Shown piece after piece: positions 13,597 through 22,363 of a stretch of DNA of 36,780 nt. The position numbers and the translations under genes were made by a program. The stretch comes from Desulfobacteraceae bacterium (GTDB lineage Bacteria > Desulfobacterota > Desulfobacteria > Desulfobacterales > RPRI01), in the NCBI GenBank assembly GCA_011391695.1, contig JAABQB010000028.1:1-36780 (forward strand), written 5' to 3'. The notes beneath the pieces are model-generated. The model was not told the origin of the DNA and did not search any database. It saw nothing but the letters and a program-made list of their open reading frames with translations. How positions within the stretch are numbered: position 1 is the stretch's first letter; the number at the start of each line of letters is the position of its first letter.

Positions 13597-15874
13597 CTTT
13601 TCCTTTTCCATCGCTCGTAACCGGAGTATCAGAATATTCAATCCGGTGGTGATATATCCCGTTTAAAATCGTATTGAAGCTTTTTGCAATATTATTCAGA
13701 TCTTTTAGTGTCAGTTCACAATTGTCGAGCTGGCCGTCCGAAAAGATATTGTTCATCAGATTCTGAACAAGCCCCTTGATCCTTGCCGGAGTCGGAATTT
13801 CAAGTGTTCTTGAAGCTGATTCAACAACATCGGCAAGCATCACAAGACCTGCTTCCCTTGTCTGCGGTTTAGGGCCGGGGTATCTGAAATCATCAATATT
13901 TACTTTATCTTCCCCTTTAAGCTGTTTGGCCCTGTCATAAAAATATCGTATAAGGCTTGTGCCATGGTGCTGACTGATGGCTTCTGTTATTTCCCGCCCG
14001 AGATTGTATTTTTTTGCCAGCTCCACACCGTCTTTAACGTGCGCCACCAGTATCAGGCTTGACATGGACGGGGCGAGCTTGTCATGCTTGTTCACGCCAG
14101 CTGACTGGTTTTCGATAAAATACTGGGGCTTGTTCAGCTTTCCTATATCATGATAATAACCGCAAGCCTTGGCAAGTAGTGGATTTGCACCTATTTCTGC
14201 CGCGGCAGCTTCTACCATTGAGCCGATTACTACCGAGTGATGGTATGTCCCCGGAGCTTCTATCATTAGCCTCTTCAGAACCGGCTGATCAAGACTTGCC
14301 AGCTCGAGCAGTTTTATGTCTGTTGTAAAATTGAATGCCACCTCTACAAGCGGGGCAAGCCCTGACGTTACGATACCAGCTCCCACACCACCTAAAAACG
14401 CAAATACCAAGTCCCAAAGTAATTTTGCCCAGGAGAGGTCAGCCAAATAAATATTCATGGCAGTCGCGAGAACCACATTAAAAGCTCCGAGTTTAACTCC
14501 CGCTTTAATAAAAACTTTTCGCTCCCTGCAATTCTGCATCCAGTAAGCACCCATTATTCCGTTCAGCAAGAAAAATATCAAAAGTTCAAAACTGTTCTGA
14601 AATACAACAGCAGTGCAGACAGCAATGACTACAGCAAGAGGTATTGCTGTGCCAAAGCCAATAAAAAGGCATATAAGCATTGCTCCGGAAGCTATCGGGA
14701 TACCGAGTTGAATCGAAGTTGCAGTTATTGAAAGAGGCTCGTTTTGTGTAAGAGACTTGGAGAGTGAAAAAGATATTGCCGCAAACATGAAAAACATGAG
14801 AACCACAAATGTCAGAAACAGCAACTTAATGTTGTGTCTGCCGATCTTCTCTTCTTCTTTCTTTATATGTAAAAAATATGTGGTTATGAGAAGGCAGAGA
14901 ATAATCATAACCGCTCCGATAATGGTTGCCGATATCTGCCCATACCTCACCTTCAACCTCAGAGCCTTTAGTTTTGACAGTTGGATTTCGGAAACCTTCT
15001 CACCTTCACGCAGCAGCATTTCACCGGCTTTTATCTTGTACAGAACCGGACTAATCTCTGAGACGGCTATTTTTATTCTTTCTTCCGTTTCATTTCTGTT
15101 TAAAGTAATGTTCGGCTGAATGAGTTGTTTAACAAACAATATTACAAGATTCTTGTTTATATCCTGGTTCTTTACAACCTTATACCCGAATACTTCGGCA
15201 ACACTTTTTGCTTCTTCAAGACTGTAAAAGGAACTCAATTCATAGGATATCGACTCGTTTTTCGTTTCAATATCCCGTATTATTATTCCATTCTCCATAT
15301 CATTAATCAAAAAGCTCTTGTTGTCCACCACTCCTTTTTCCAATATTTTTGATAAAACGCTTACTATGGCATCAGGAATATCGTCGGAAAACCCATTTTT
15401 TTCGAGGCCGGCGTAAGTACTGCCTGTAACCTGAAAACCTATTTTACTCTCGAATTCACTTTTCAACTTCGCGGATCTGTCATCTGCGGTTGCGGCTTTA
15501 ATTTTTGATTCGGGAGAGAGCGATTTAATCCCCCCTGTTTCAAAAATATCTCTTGATTCCCTGAAGGCTGTTATGACCCGCGTGGATAATTTTGAGGCAA
15601 GGGCCGAATCGTAATCATATACGGTCGGAACTTTGCTTATTGCCGATTTTCTGCTTATTTCAGTGGCAGATTCGTCCTCTACAAAAAAATCTTCAGGAGC
15701 TTTAATATCTCTATCGGCAATATCTCCCAGATTATACGAATGCTTGACAGGACCAAGGCTGATATATAGGATGAGGGTCAAGGTAACAGTTATGCCCGAA
15801 AGGATCCACCAACGTAAATTGATGTTCGAATTAAAAAAATTTACAACCGATTCTTTTATGTTTTTCAAATTCAT
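13496..15874 (-). CDS. 7TM-HD family phosphodiesterase (PgpH-like)
   Basis: A 792-residue membrane protein with the PgpH layout: an N-terminal TM (about 22-40), a long extracytoplasmic 7TMR-HDED region (about 45-310), about seven TM segments (315-510), then a cytosolic HD domain. Seen in the HD domain: RLMIEAPGTYHHSVVIGSMV, the metal-binding YYHDIGKLNKP (HD at 575-576) and ISQHHGTSLIRYFY. Characterised relatives degrade cyclic di-AMP, which is the likely but unproven substrate here. The C-terminal tail beyond about residue 750 is Lys/Gln/Ser rich and is encoded in the overlap with ybeY. The position between phoH and ybeY is conserved in many bacteria. Confidence 0.93.
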   Translation of the reverse strand: MNLKNIKESVVNFFNSNINLRWWILSGITVTLTLILYISLGPVKHSYNLGDIADRDIKAPEDFFVEDESATEISRKSAISKVPTVYDYDSALASKLSTRVITAFRESRDIFETGGIKSLSPESKIKAATADDRSAKLKSEFESKIGFQVTGSTYAGLEKNGFSDDIPDAIVSVLSKILEKGVVDNKSFLINDMENGIIIRDIETKNESISYELSSFYSLEEAKSVAEVFGYKVVKNQDINKNLVILFVKQLIQPNITLNRNETEERIKIAVSEISPVLYKIKAGEMLLREGEKVSEIQLSKLKALRLKVRYGQISATIIGAVMIILCLLITTYFLHIKKEEEKIGRHNIKLLFLTFVVLMFFMFAAISFSLSKSLTQNEPLSITATSIQLGIPIASGAMLICLFIGFGTAIPLAVVIAVCTAVVFQNSFELLIFFLLNGIMGAYWMQNCRERKVFIKAGVKLGAFNVVLATAMNIYLADLSWAKLLWDLVFAFLGGVGAGIVTSGLAPLVEVAFNFTTDIKLLELASLDQPVLKRLMIEAPGTYHHSVVIGSMVEAAAAEIGANPLLAKACGYYHDIGKLNKPQYFIENQSAGVNKHDKLAPSMSSLILVAHVKDGVELAKKYNLGREITEAISQHHGTSLIRYFYDRAKQLKGEDKVNIDDFRYPGPKPQTREAGLVMLADVVESASRTLEIPTPARIKGLVQNLMNNIFSDGQLDNCELTLKDLNNIAKSFNTILNGIYHHRIEYSDTPVTSDGKGKDGSPDKQQPKQAQDQSGRHTKNGSGHLKRLGLS

Positions 15875-15914
15875 AACATTATCGCAAAAAGACCGAAATC
15901 AGAATATCGAACAT

Positions 15915-16910
15915 TCACCTGCTTACTTCCTGTTTCTTCTTCCTTTCTTCAAGCTCCTCGTATGCTTCAATTATATTCTGAACCAGTTTATGCCTCACAA
16001 CATCAGTTTTTGAAAAGAAGACAAACTTGATCCCTTCTATTTTCTGCAAAATATCTTTGGATTCTATCAGTCCGGAAGTTTTTCCGGAGGGCAGATCAAT
16101 CTGGGTTATATCCCCGGTAATAACAGCCTTCGAGCTGAACCCGATACGGGTCAGAAACATCTTCATCTGCTCGGAAGTTGTATTCTGCGCTTCATCAAGT
16201 ATGATGAAAGAGTCATTTAGAGTTCTTCCCCGCATGAATGCAAGGGGAGCAACCTCGATTACACCCTGCTGCATAAGGGTTGATACTTTTTCAAACCGCA
16301 TCATATCGTGAAGAGCATCATAAAGCGGCCTCAGATAGGGATCAACCTTTTCTGCAAGATCACCCGGCAGAAATCCGAGAGCCTCCCCGGCTTCAACGGC
16401 AGGTCTTGTCAGAATAATCCTGCTCACGAGACCTTTCGAAAGGGCGGAAATCCCCATAGCCATCGCCAGGTATGTTTTCCCCGTCCCTGCCGGCCCGATG
16501 CCAAAGACAATATCATAATTTCGCATCGCATCGATATATTCTTTCTGAGCCCGGCTTTTTGGTGTAATTGATTGTTTTTTTGCAGTTATATAAACGGTAT
16601 CGAGGAAAATATCTTTCAGTTTTAACCGGTCATCGCCTGAAAGCAGTTTTATGGCATAATCTATATCGTTTGGATATACTGGATAGTTATCTTTGATGAG
16701 ACCGTAAAGCTGTTTTAATACATTTTGAGCGAGGCCGGATGGAATGGTATCTCCCTCGATAAAAGCCGTATTGCCTCGCGCATGTATCTTAAGGTCAATT
16801 GCTTCAGCTATTCTCTGCAGATTGCTGTTATGCTCTCCGAAAAGCTGCTTGGCATAATTTATATCCGAAAAAGTCAATTTTGTAAGATTGTTCTCTATGT
16901 TTATTTCCAT
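15915..16910 (-). CDS. phoH: PhoH-family ATPase (YbeZ-like)
   Basis: A 331-residue P-loop NTPase of the PhoH/YbeZ family, linked to RNA and ribosome metabolism through its partner YbeY. Seen: an N-terminal KH-like region, Walker A VFGIGPAGTGKTYLAMA (about 135-151), LTRPAVEAGEALGFLPGD, LNDSFIILDEAQNTTSEQM (Walker B), and GDITQIDLP. Length and motifs are normal. It is the promoter-proximal gene of the minus-strand run ending with lysC. No clear Shine-Dalgarno is near the ATG; AAGGCGG lies about 20 nt upstream. Confidence 0.96.
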   Translation of the reverse strand: MEINIENNLTKLTFSDINYAKQLFGEHNSNLQRIAEAIDLKIHARGNTAFIEGDTIPSGLAQNVLKQLYGLIKDNYPVYPNDIDYAIKLLSGDDRLKLKDIFLDTVYITAKKQSITPKSRAQKEYIDAMRNYDIVFGIGPAGTGKTYLAMAMGISALSKGLVSRIILTRPAVEAGEALGFLPGDLAEKVDPYLRPLYDALHDMMRFEKVSTLMQQGVIEVAPLAFMRGRTLNDSFIILDEAQNTTSEQMKMFLTRIGFSSKAVITGDITQIDLPSGKTSGLIESKDILQKIEGIKFVFFSKTDVVRHKLVQNIIEAYEELEERKKKQEVSR

Positions 16911-16968
16911 AAATTTATGTTAAAAAATACCGCCTTTTAAGTGGATCGTTGTTGTTAGGCATGAGGCA

Positions 16969-17058
16969 TAAGGCTTAAGGCTGTGAACCGAAATTACTAA
17001 TAGTCTTCAGCCTAAACACCTTCAGCCTATCATACTATTCACTATCAACTTTTCACTG
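16969..17058. repeat. GGCTGAAG-family palindrome (copy D) with TATTCAC tail
   Basis: It contains AAGGCTGTGAACCGAAATTA, then CTAATAGTCTTCAGCC, then TAAACACCTTCAGCC, followed by a short TATTCAC array. About 66 bp are almost identical to copy E at 18690-18760. The gap 16911-17365 holds this element, an A/T-rich stretch with no convincing gene (17060-17280) and the 14-bp palindrome TCTGCCGCGGCAGA (17288-17301). Confidence 0.8.
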
Positions 17059-17322
17059 CCATATGCTATCACGATTATGAAATTCATTGCAAACAACAAA
17101 TTTGATTCGGCTTACCAAACGGAGAAATGCCTTGACGGGATAAAAAATATTTTGCTATGATTGCAATTCTAAAATAGAGAAATACCAAAAAAATTATAAG
17201 TTTATTTACAATCATTTTATATGGTTCACGGTTGCCTGAACTCGCAATTTTTGTCCGGATCTGCTCATTATATAACACCGGCTAAAGTCTGCCGCGGCAG
17301 AACTTCACGGGGAGTGAGTTTT

Positions 17323-17364
17323 ATGTCTTCCAAAATAAAGGCCGACAAAAAGGAAACTTATTAA
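17323..17364 (+). CDS. Possible 13-residue leader peptide ahead of cvpA
   Basis: An ATG with GGGGAG about 10 nt upstream opens a 13-codon frame (MSSKIKADKKETY) ending in TAA one base before the cvpA ATG. The AAGGA inside its last codons can act as the cvpA ribosome-binding site, so translation of the short frame could couple to cvpA. Whether it is translated is unknown. Confidence 0.2.
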   Translation: MSSKIKADKKETY

Positions 17365-17365
17365 T

Positions 17366-17887
17366 ATGTTTGATATTATTTTAATTATAATTCTGATCTA
17401 TTGCTTTATAAGAGGTATCTTCAGGGGGCTTCTCAAGGAGTTTTCATCTCTTATAGGTGTGCTTGGCGGCTTTTATGCCGCCTACACTCATTACAAGGGT
17501 GCCGGAATATATCTGAAAAGATGGATATCAGACCCCAATTACATTAATATATTAAGTTTTCTGATAATTTTTCTCTGCGTATTCCTTATAATCAGCGCCC
17601 TTGGAATCATTATCAAATACGTTCTCAAGATCGTTTTTCTTGGATGGGTTGACCGTGTTTTCGGAGGAGCCTTTGGAATATTGAAGGGAATATTGATAGG
17701 CTCTGTCTTGTTGGTAGTATTTACAGCATTCCTTTCAAAAGATTCGGACATGATAAAAAACTCGAGACTTTCCCCATATATTACAACAATCTCCGACAAA
17801 ATGATTAAAGTGACTCCGAAAGAGCTGAAGGATGAGTACCAGATGAAAAGGCAGGATATTGAAAAAGCTTGGAAGAAAATCAAATAA
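17366..17887 (+). CDS. cvpA: CvpA family inner-membrane protein
   Basis: A 173-residue protein with four hydrophobic segments (about 2-20, 27-43, 62-90 and 100-122), matching the CvpA/colicin V production family. Seen: the N-terminal FDIILIIILIYCFIRGIFRG ahead of LLKEF, and GWVDRVFGGAFGILKGILIG, both typical of the family. Its role is linked in other bacteria to envelope homeostasis; no enzymatic activity is known. A charged cytosolic tail follows. The 3' end overlaps mazG by 19 nt. A short open frame and AAGGA lie just upstream. Confidence 0.9.
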   Translation: MFDIILIIILIYCFIRGIFRGLLKEFSSLIGVLGGFYAAYTHYKGAGIYLKRWISDPNYINILSFLIIFLCVFLIISALGIIIKYVLKIVFLGWVDRVFGGAFGILKGILIGSVLLVVFTAFLSKDSDMIKNSRLSPYITTISDKMIKVTPKELKDEYQMKRQDIEKAWKKIK

Positions 17888-18678
17888 ATAACAAAGCTGC
17901 GAAGTTAAAAGGATTGATTGAACTTATAGAAACGCTCAGAGGGGAAAATGGATGCCCGTGGGATAAAACACAAACAGCAAGGACAATGGCCATTTACCTT
18001 CTGGAAGAAGTATATGAGCTGGCTGATGCCATAGAAACAGAAAATCCCGATGAAATTTGCGAAGAACTCGGTGATGTTCTGTTTCATATTTTTTTTATAG
18101 CAAGGCTCTTTGAAGAAAAAGGGGCTTTTGACATTGGAGATGTGGCCGGATTAAACAAAGAAAAAATGGTTCGGAGGCACCCTCACGTTTTTGGTTCAGA
18201 AAGCGCTGAAAATGCGGGCGAAGTGAGAAAACGCTGGCATGCCATAAAGAAGAATGAAAAGAGCCATATGCGGCATAAGTCTGTTCTCGATTCCGTGCCC
18301 GGAGGGCTCCCTGCTCTCATGCGCGCGTACAGAATTTCGGAACGAGCTGCAAGAACCGGATTTGACTGGGATAATATTGAAGGCGTGCTGCAAAAGGCCG
18401 AAGAAGAGTGGGCTGAATTTCAACGCGCACTTGATAAAAAAGACAAGGCTGATATTTCCATTGAATTCGGCGATGTGCTTTTTACTCTTGTCAATGTTGC
18501 GCGCTTTGCGGCAATCCACCCTGAAACCGCATTGAAGGATTCAATGAAAAAATTCGAGATCCGTTTCCGGAATATGGAAAAAACCGTTGCAGAGAGCGGA
18601 AGCACCCTTGATTCCGCGTCCCGGAATGAACTTGATATGCTGTGGGAGGAAGTGAAAAGGCGTGAGGCGGAAGGCTAA
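17869..18678 (+). CDS. mazG: Nucleoside triphosphate pyrophosphohydrolase MazG
   Basis: A 269-residue two-domain MazG that hydrolyses NTPs/dNTPs to NMPs and PPi and helps clean nucleotide pools. Seen: ETLRGENGCPWDKTQT, the EEVYELADAI...EELGDVLFHI metal motif in the first domain, RRHPHVFG, a linker with KRWHAIKKNEK, then SVPGGLPALMRAYRISERAA and a second EEEWAEF...EFGDVLFTLVN motif. I take the TTG at 17869 as start because the family begins about 20-25 residues before CPWD and no ATG fits; this overlaps cvpA. The last two codons (GAA GGC) and the TAA stop belong to the GGCTGAAG repeat element that follows. Confidence 0.94.
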   Translation: MEENQINNKAAKLKGLIELIETLRGENGCPWDKTQTARTMAIYLLEEVYELADAIETENPDEICEELGDVLFHIFFIARLFEEKGAFDIGDVAGLNKEKMVRRHPHVFGSESAENAGEVRKRWHAIKKNEKSHMRHKSVLDSVPGGLPALMRAYRISERAARTGFDWDNIEGVLQKAEEEWAEFQRALDKKDKADISIEFGDVLFTLVNVARFAAIHPETALKDSMKKFEIRFRNMEKTVAESGSTLDSASRNELDMLWEEVKRREAEG

Positions 18679-18779
18679 AGACTGAAGGCTGAAGGCTGTG
18701 AACCGAAGTTACTAATAGTCTTCAGCCTAAACACCTTCAGCCTGTTATACTATTCACTGTTCACTATTCACTATTCACC
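18670..18779. repeat. GGCTGAAG-family palindrome (copy E) with TATTCAC tail
   Basis: Begins inside mazG (GAAGGCTAAAGACTGAAGGC), continues AAGGCTGTGAACCGAAGTTA, CTAATAGTCTTCAGCC and TAAACACCTTCAGCC, and ends in TATTCACTGTTCACTATTCA units (18750-18779) about 11 bp before the hisH ATG. Nearly identical to copy D. Confidence 0.8.
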
Positions 18780-18790
18780 GTTTATATGCC

Positions 18791-19420
18791 ATGATTGCAA
18801 TAATAGATTACGATGCCGGAAACCTTACAAGCGTTGCAAGAGCTGTAACTCACATAGGGTTTGAGTGCATTGTTACAAATGATACGAAAGAGATAGGCAA
18901 AGCCGAACGCATAATCTTTCCTGGAGTCGGGGCAGCCGGTTCGGCCATGAAAAGCATCAAACGTCTTGGACTTGATCAAGCCATAAACTACGCCTTTTCA
19001 TCAGGAAAACCGGTTCTAGGCATTTGCCTTGGAACACAGATTATCATGGACTACAGTGAGGAAAACAACACAAAGTGCCTTGGAATCATAGGCGGAAAAG
19101 TTCAGTCATTCAGGTTTGATGAAATCCGGAAAAACGATACCGGCCTCAAGATACCCCACATGGGATGGAACCGGATCATGTTGCAGAAGAAGCATTTTGT
19201 CTTATCTGATCTCAAAGAAGAAGACGAATTCTATTTTGTTCACGGATATTATCCGGTTCCCAATGATCCTGCTCATTTAATCGGAACAACCGAATATGGA
19301 ATCCAGTTTGCTTCGATTCTAGGATACAGAAACATAATAGCCACCCAGTTCCATCCCGAAAAAAGCGGAAGGCCCGGACTCTCAATACTTAAAAAATTCT
19401 GTGTGTGGAATCCATGTTAA
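18791..19420 (+). CDS. hisH: Imidazole glycerol phosphate synthase, glutaminase subunit HisH
   Basis: A 209-residue class I glutamine amidotransferase. It supplies ammonia to HisF in histidine biosynthesis. Seen: [31 protein letters not shown], the nucleophile [33 protein letters not shown] and the His-Glu pair in [10 protein letters not shown]. The gene overlaps hisF by 7 nt. Alternatively such pairs can act outside histidine synthesis (some hisH/hisF-like pairs serve sugar amination near LPS genes); no other his gene is in this window, so that option stays open. Confidence 0.93.
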   Translation: MIAIIDYDAGNLTSVARAVTHIGFECIVTNDTKEIGKAERIIFPGVGAAGSAMKSIKRLGLDQAINYAFSSGKPVLGICLGTQIIMDYSEENNTKCLGIIGGKVQSFRFDEIRKNDTGLKIPHMGWNRIMLQKKHFVLSDLKEEDEFYFVHGYYPVPNDPAHLIGTTEYGIQFASILGYRNIIATQFHPEKSGRPGLSILKKFCVWNPC

Positions 19421-20193
19421 GTAAACGCATAATTCCCTGCCTTGATGTGCGGGACGGCAAAACAACAAAAGGGATAAAATTCAGAGACAACGTTGATATA
19501 GGCGATCCCGTTGAAATGGCCCGCTTTTATTATGAAGCCGGAGCGGACGAAATTGTCTTTTATGACATCACGGCTTCAAGCGAAAAAAGGGATATAATGA
19601 TAGATGTGGTAAGGCGCGTTGCCGAAACCATATTTATCCCTTTCTCTGTCGGAGGCGGAATACGCACCATCGAAGACATGCGCAAGGTTCTTCTGGCAGG
19701 AGCGGAAAAGGTAAGCGTAAATTCGGCCGCCGTAAAGAATCCGGAAATTATTTCAAAAGGAGCGGAAGCTTTCGGAAACCAGTGCGTAGTTCTCGGCATG
19801 GATGTAAAGCATGTCGGGAAAAACGAGGATATTCCATCAGGATACGAGATCGTTATCAACGGCGGCAGAACCTTCATGGGAATCGACGCTCTTGAATGGG
19901 CAATTGAAGCTGAGAAGCTCGGAGCGGGTGAGATATGCCTCAACTCGATCGATGCGGATGGAACCTGCGAAGGTTATGAGCTTGCCCTCACCTCCCTTAT
20001 TTCGGAAAATGTCGGGATTCCGGTGATCGCTTCAGGCGGCGCGGGCAAACCGGAACATCTTTATGATGTTCTGACAAAAGGAAAGGCTGATGCCGCACTC
20101 ATAGCTTCAATGGTGCATTACGGGACATACTCGATTTCAGGAATAAAATCCCATCTTGATAAAAACGGAGTGAAGGTAAGAAAGAGCTGGTAG
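19414..20193 (+). CDS. hisF: Imidazole glycerol phosphate synthase, cyclase subunit HisF
   Basis: A 259-residue TIM-barrel partner of HisH that forms IGP and AICAR from PRFAR and ammonia. Seen: [20 protein letters not shown] with Asp11, [38 protein letters not shown] and [14 protein letters not shown]. The ATG at 19414 gives the standard M-L-x-K-R start; a GTG three codons earlier is open too. In canonical HisF the segment after the first catalytic Asp is CLDVKDGRVVKG; here KTTKGIKF is slightly divergent, a trait also seen in the sugar-amidotransferase relatives. Function as histidine enzyme is likely but not certain. Confidence 0.92.
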   Translation: MLSKRIIPCLDVRDGKTTKGIKFRDNVDIGDPVEMARFYYEAGADEIVFYDITASSEKRDIMIDVVRRVAETIFIPFSVGGGIRTIEDMRKVLLAGAEKVSVNSAAVKNPEIISKGAEAFGNQCVVLGMDVKHVGKNEDIPSGYEIVINGGRTFMGIDALEWAIEAEKLGAGEICLNSIDADGTCEGYELALTSLISENVGIPVIASGGAGKPEHLYDVLTKGKADAALIASMVHYGTYSISGIKSHLDKNGVKVRKSW

Positions 20194-20222
20194 GCTCGGT
20201 GAGACATTCGATATTCGGCTTT

Positions 20223-21668
20223 TCATATTCCGCAGAGCTCCTTTGCGATTTTCTGCTTCTTTTTCATATCAACAAGCCTTCCTATCATGATACGCTGCGC
20301 CTGCGGCGAACCAGCTCCGTGCATCGACTCGGTGAGATAGCTTGCGGCAGCAGAGCCCATTGTTATATTCTCTATGAGCCTGAGGATTCTCATTCTATGC
20401 TCAGTTGAAACATCAGGCTTTGTCTTGTAGTATTTCTCCAGCCACCTGCCGACTTCGGGCGACTTGAAGTCAGCCTCAGAAGGGAGTGTTACCAACAGGC
20501 CGCCGGCAATATCCTGTGCAAGCCTTGCAATCTCATATGGAAAGCGGGTAACATTCTGCTTATGCACGTTAGCAAGCAGAAGATCAACAAGCCATGTGCC
20601 GCAAGGCTCCCTGTGGCCTTCCGCCGCACAGGCGATGCAGCTGCAGAAGAGAGTCTCATTAAGGTGATTCATTTCAACGATTTTATCCTTCACATGAGAT
20701 GCTTTATCGGCGCCGTTATATTCGGCTATAGTCTGTGTAGCCCCGATAAGGACATCACCCACCCCCACCTTGCATGCATAGCTTTGACGGTGATACGCAG
20801 CGAAATTTTCAACAAGCTGTGTCGTAAAATCGTATTCCCTGTACATGAAGACGCGATTCCACGGAACGAAGACGTCGTCAAAAACAACCAGTGCCTCGTG
20901 ACCACCGTAGAACATATTACCCCTGTCAAAGGTCATTCCTTCCGATTTCCGAGTGTCACAGGACTGGCGTCCTATAATGTAGGTGATTCCCGGAGAATCA
21001 CTCGGAACGGCAAAAGATACGGCATAATCCCTGTCCTCCTCCCTCATGGTACGGGTGGGCATTGTAATTATCTCGTGAGAATTGACCGCGCCCGTCTGGT
21101 GTGCTTTCGAACCCCTCACCACGATTCCGCTTGAACGTTCTTCGACAACATGAAGGAACACATCCGGATCTGGCTGAAGGTGCGGAGGAAGCGAGCGGTC
21201 GCCCTTGGTATCGGTCATGGCGCCGTCGCAGACAAGATCATTTTCCTGGACATATCCGAGGAAATTCAGAAACCGCTTATTGTATTCAGTACCGTATTTC
21301 CCGTCTACGGCATGAGTAGTTACAGAGAGCGCATTCAGGGCGTCCATCCCTACGCATCGCTGGAAACAGCATGCGGTCAGTGATCCCATCAGACGTCCCA
21401 TTTTGCTCTTTTTTACAAGGTCATCCACACTCTGGTGAATATGGGTGAAACGGTTGATTTTTTTGCCGGTAAGATGAGACTTTGCAGTCAAAATATCTTC
21501 ATATTCCGGTTTATGGGCGTACTCATATGTGGCGGCAACAGCATTCATTGAAGGCCGGATGATAGGATCATCTACGACGTTTCGAACCTTCTTTCCGAAC
21601 ATGTATACATTCAGATTCAGCTTCCGGAGGCTCTCCTCGTAATCTTCGGCATTCATCAATCTTCCCAT
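20223..21668 (-). CDS. 4-Hydroxybutyryl-CoA dehydratase / 4-HPA 3-hydroxylase family protein (AbfD-like)
   Basis: A protein of about 481 residues related to HpaB-type flavoprotein hydroxylases and to 4-hydroxybutyryl-CoA dehydratase/vinylacetyl-CoA isomerase. Seen: an N-terminal MNAEDYEESLRKLNLNVYMF, CCFQRCVGMDALNAL (Cys about 101 and 105), VRGSKAHQTGAVNSHEII, FDDVFVPWNRVFM, and YHRQSYACKVGVGDVLIG (His about 293, Cys about 299). The Cys-x3-Cys and His/Cys are close to the [4Fe-4S] ligands known in AbfD, so an oxygen-sensitive dehydratase in an anaerobe is the better guess than a monooxygenase. AAAGG is 8 nt before the ATG at 21668, which decides this start over the ATG at 21677. It stands alone, with no CoA-transferase or dehydrogenase nearby. 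Confidence 0.85.
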   Translation of the reverse strand: MGRLMNAEDYEESLRKLNLNVYMFGKKVRNVVDDPIIRPSMNAVAATYEYAHKPEYEDILTAKSHLTGKKINRFTHIHQSVDDLVKKSKMGRLMGSLTACCFQRCVGMDALNALSVTTHAVDGKYGTEYNKRFLNFLGYVQENDLVCDGAMTDTKGDRSLPPHLQPDPDVFLHVVEERSSGIVVRGSKAHQTGAVNSHEIITMPTRTMREEDRDYAVSFAVPSDSPGITYIIGRQSCDTRKSEGMTFDRGNMFYGGHEALVVFDDVFVPWNRVFMYREYDFTTQLVENFAAYHRQSYACKVGVGDVLIGATQTIAEYNGADKASHVKDKIVEMNHLNETLFCSCIACAAEGHREPCGTWLVDLLLANVHKQNVTRFPYEIARLAQDIAGGLLVTLPSEADFKSPEVGRWLEKYYKTKPDVSTEHRMRILRLIENITMGSAAASYLTESMHGAGSPQAQRIMIGRLVDMKKKQKIAKELCGI

Positions 21669-21715
21669 TCGCTTCATCCTTTGTTTATCCGGGCAGTTTC
21701 ACACTCACCCCTTAA

Positions 21716-21815
21716 AAAGTCGTACTTCCGACGGCAAAGTCATAAGCTCATTATGCAAGGCGCGCAAATCTTGGAGAAGCGCAACACATCAGAATGACTT
21801 ACAACGAAGCCGTCA
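21716..21815. other. Intergenic segment resembling a dispersed element
   Basis: The segment has TAAAAAGTCGTACTTCCGAC at one end and ACTTACAACGAAGCCGTC at the other, with TCATAAGCTCATTATGC and GCGCAACACATCAGAATGAC inside. The ends are partly complementary (ACGGC/GCCGT, AAGTCGT/ACGAAG-like). It looks like a dispersed non-coding element, but no second copy occurs in this window. Confidence 0.25.
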
Positions 21816-21821
21816 ATTCTG

Positions 21822-22307
21822 TCAGAGATTCTTTATAAGAAATTCGGAATCGTTCAGGGATATTTCCCGGGAGATCTTTTTCCCGCTCTTATCAATAACA
21901 TTGTAAAAATAGTTTTTATTCTCCCTGATTGCCTTGTCTTTATCCTTACGCATTCCCAACGCAGGGTTAAACTCGGATGTTTGAAGTTCTCTGCTGTTAT
22001 CAGCAGAGAATCTTAGACCGTTGGGAATAATCTCTTTCTGGGGTTCGTTCGCTAACCAGGCCCCCTGCAGCGGAGTTAGAGTTTGCTGTTTCGGTTCAAT
22101 GCCGCTTTTACAGATATCATCTATCCTGCCCGTGATATCCTTTATTATTCTCTCTGCAATTATTTTGCTGTCTGCTTTGGGAACATGTTCACCATCGCCT
22201 GAAGGCAGATTCTCTTCACAAGATCGTTCTTTTCTATCTTTCCCGTTACTTAACTTGTCCACGTAAACCTGCATTATGTGATGTATCTGATAACTTGAAA
22301 AGCGCAT
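21822..22307 (-). CDS. Hypothetical protein, 161 residues
   Basis: I do not recognise this gene with confidence. The protein starts MRFSSYQIHHIMQVYVDKLS, followed by a Lys/Glu-rich polar stretch, KIIAERIIKDITGRIDDI, a Pro/Gln-rich middle and a charged C-terminus (DKAIRENKNYFYNVIDKSGK). No signal peptide, membrane segment or Cys cluster is visible. The first helix pattern (S-x-x-Q-I-x-x-I-x-x-x-Y) resembles the small FlgM-associated proteins of sulfate reducers (DVU0524 type), but this is a weak similarity of pattern only. It is transcribed toward the AbfD-like gene after a gap with element-like sequence. Confidence 0.6.
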   Translation of the reverse strand: MRFSSYQIHHIMQVYVDKLSNGKDRKERSCEENLPSGDGEHVPKADSKIIAERIIKDITGRIDDICKSGIEPKQQTLTPLQGAWLANEPQKEIIPNGLRFSADNSRELQTSEFNPALGMRKDKDKAIRENKNYFYNVIDKSGKKISREISLNDSEFLIKNL

Positions 22308-22363
22308 CTGCTTTGTTTTCCCTCGGCCTATGTTTAATAATAAAAATTTCCCCGCAATTCCCT

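Noticed and set aside
17084-17278. Minus-strand frame of 64 codons with a hydrophobic middle.
   Set aside because: A/T-rich intergenic DNA, no ribosome-binding site and no recognisable family.
20562-21134. A 190-codon plus-strand frame inside the AbfD-like gene.
   Set aside because: Antisense shadow of a well-conserved enzyme; the product resembles no family.
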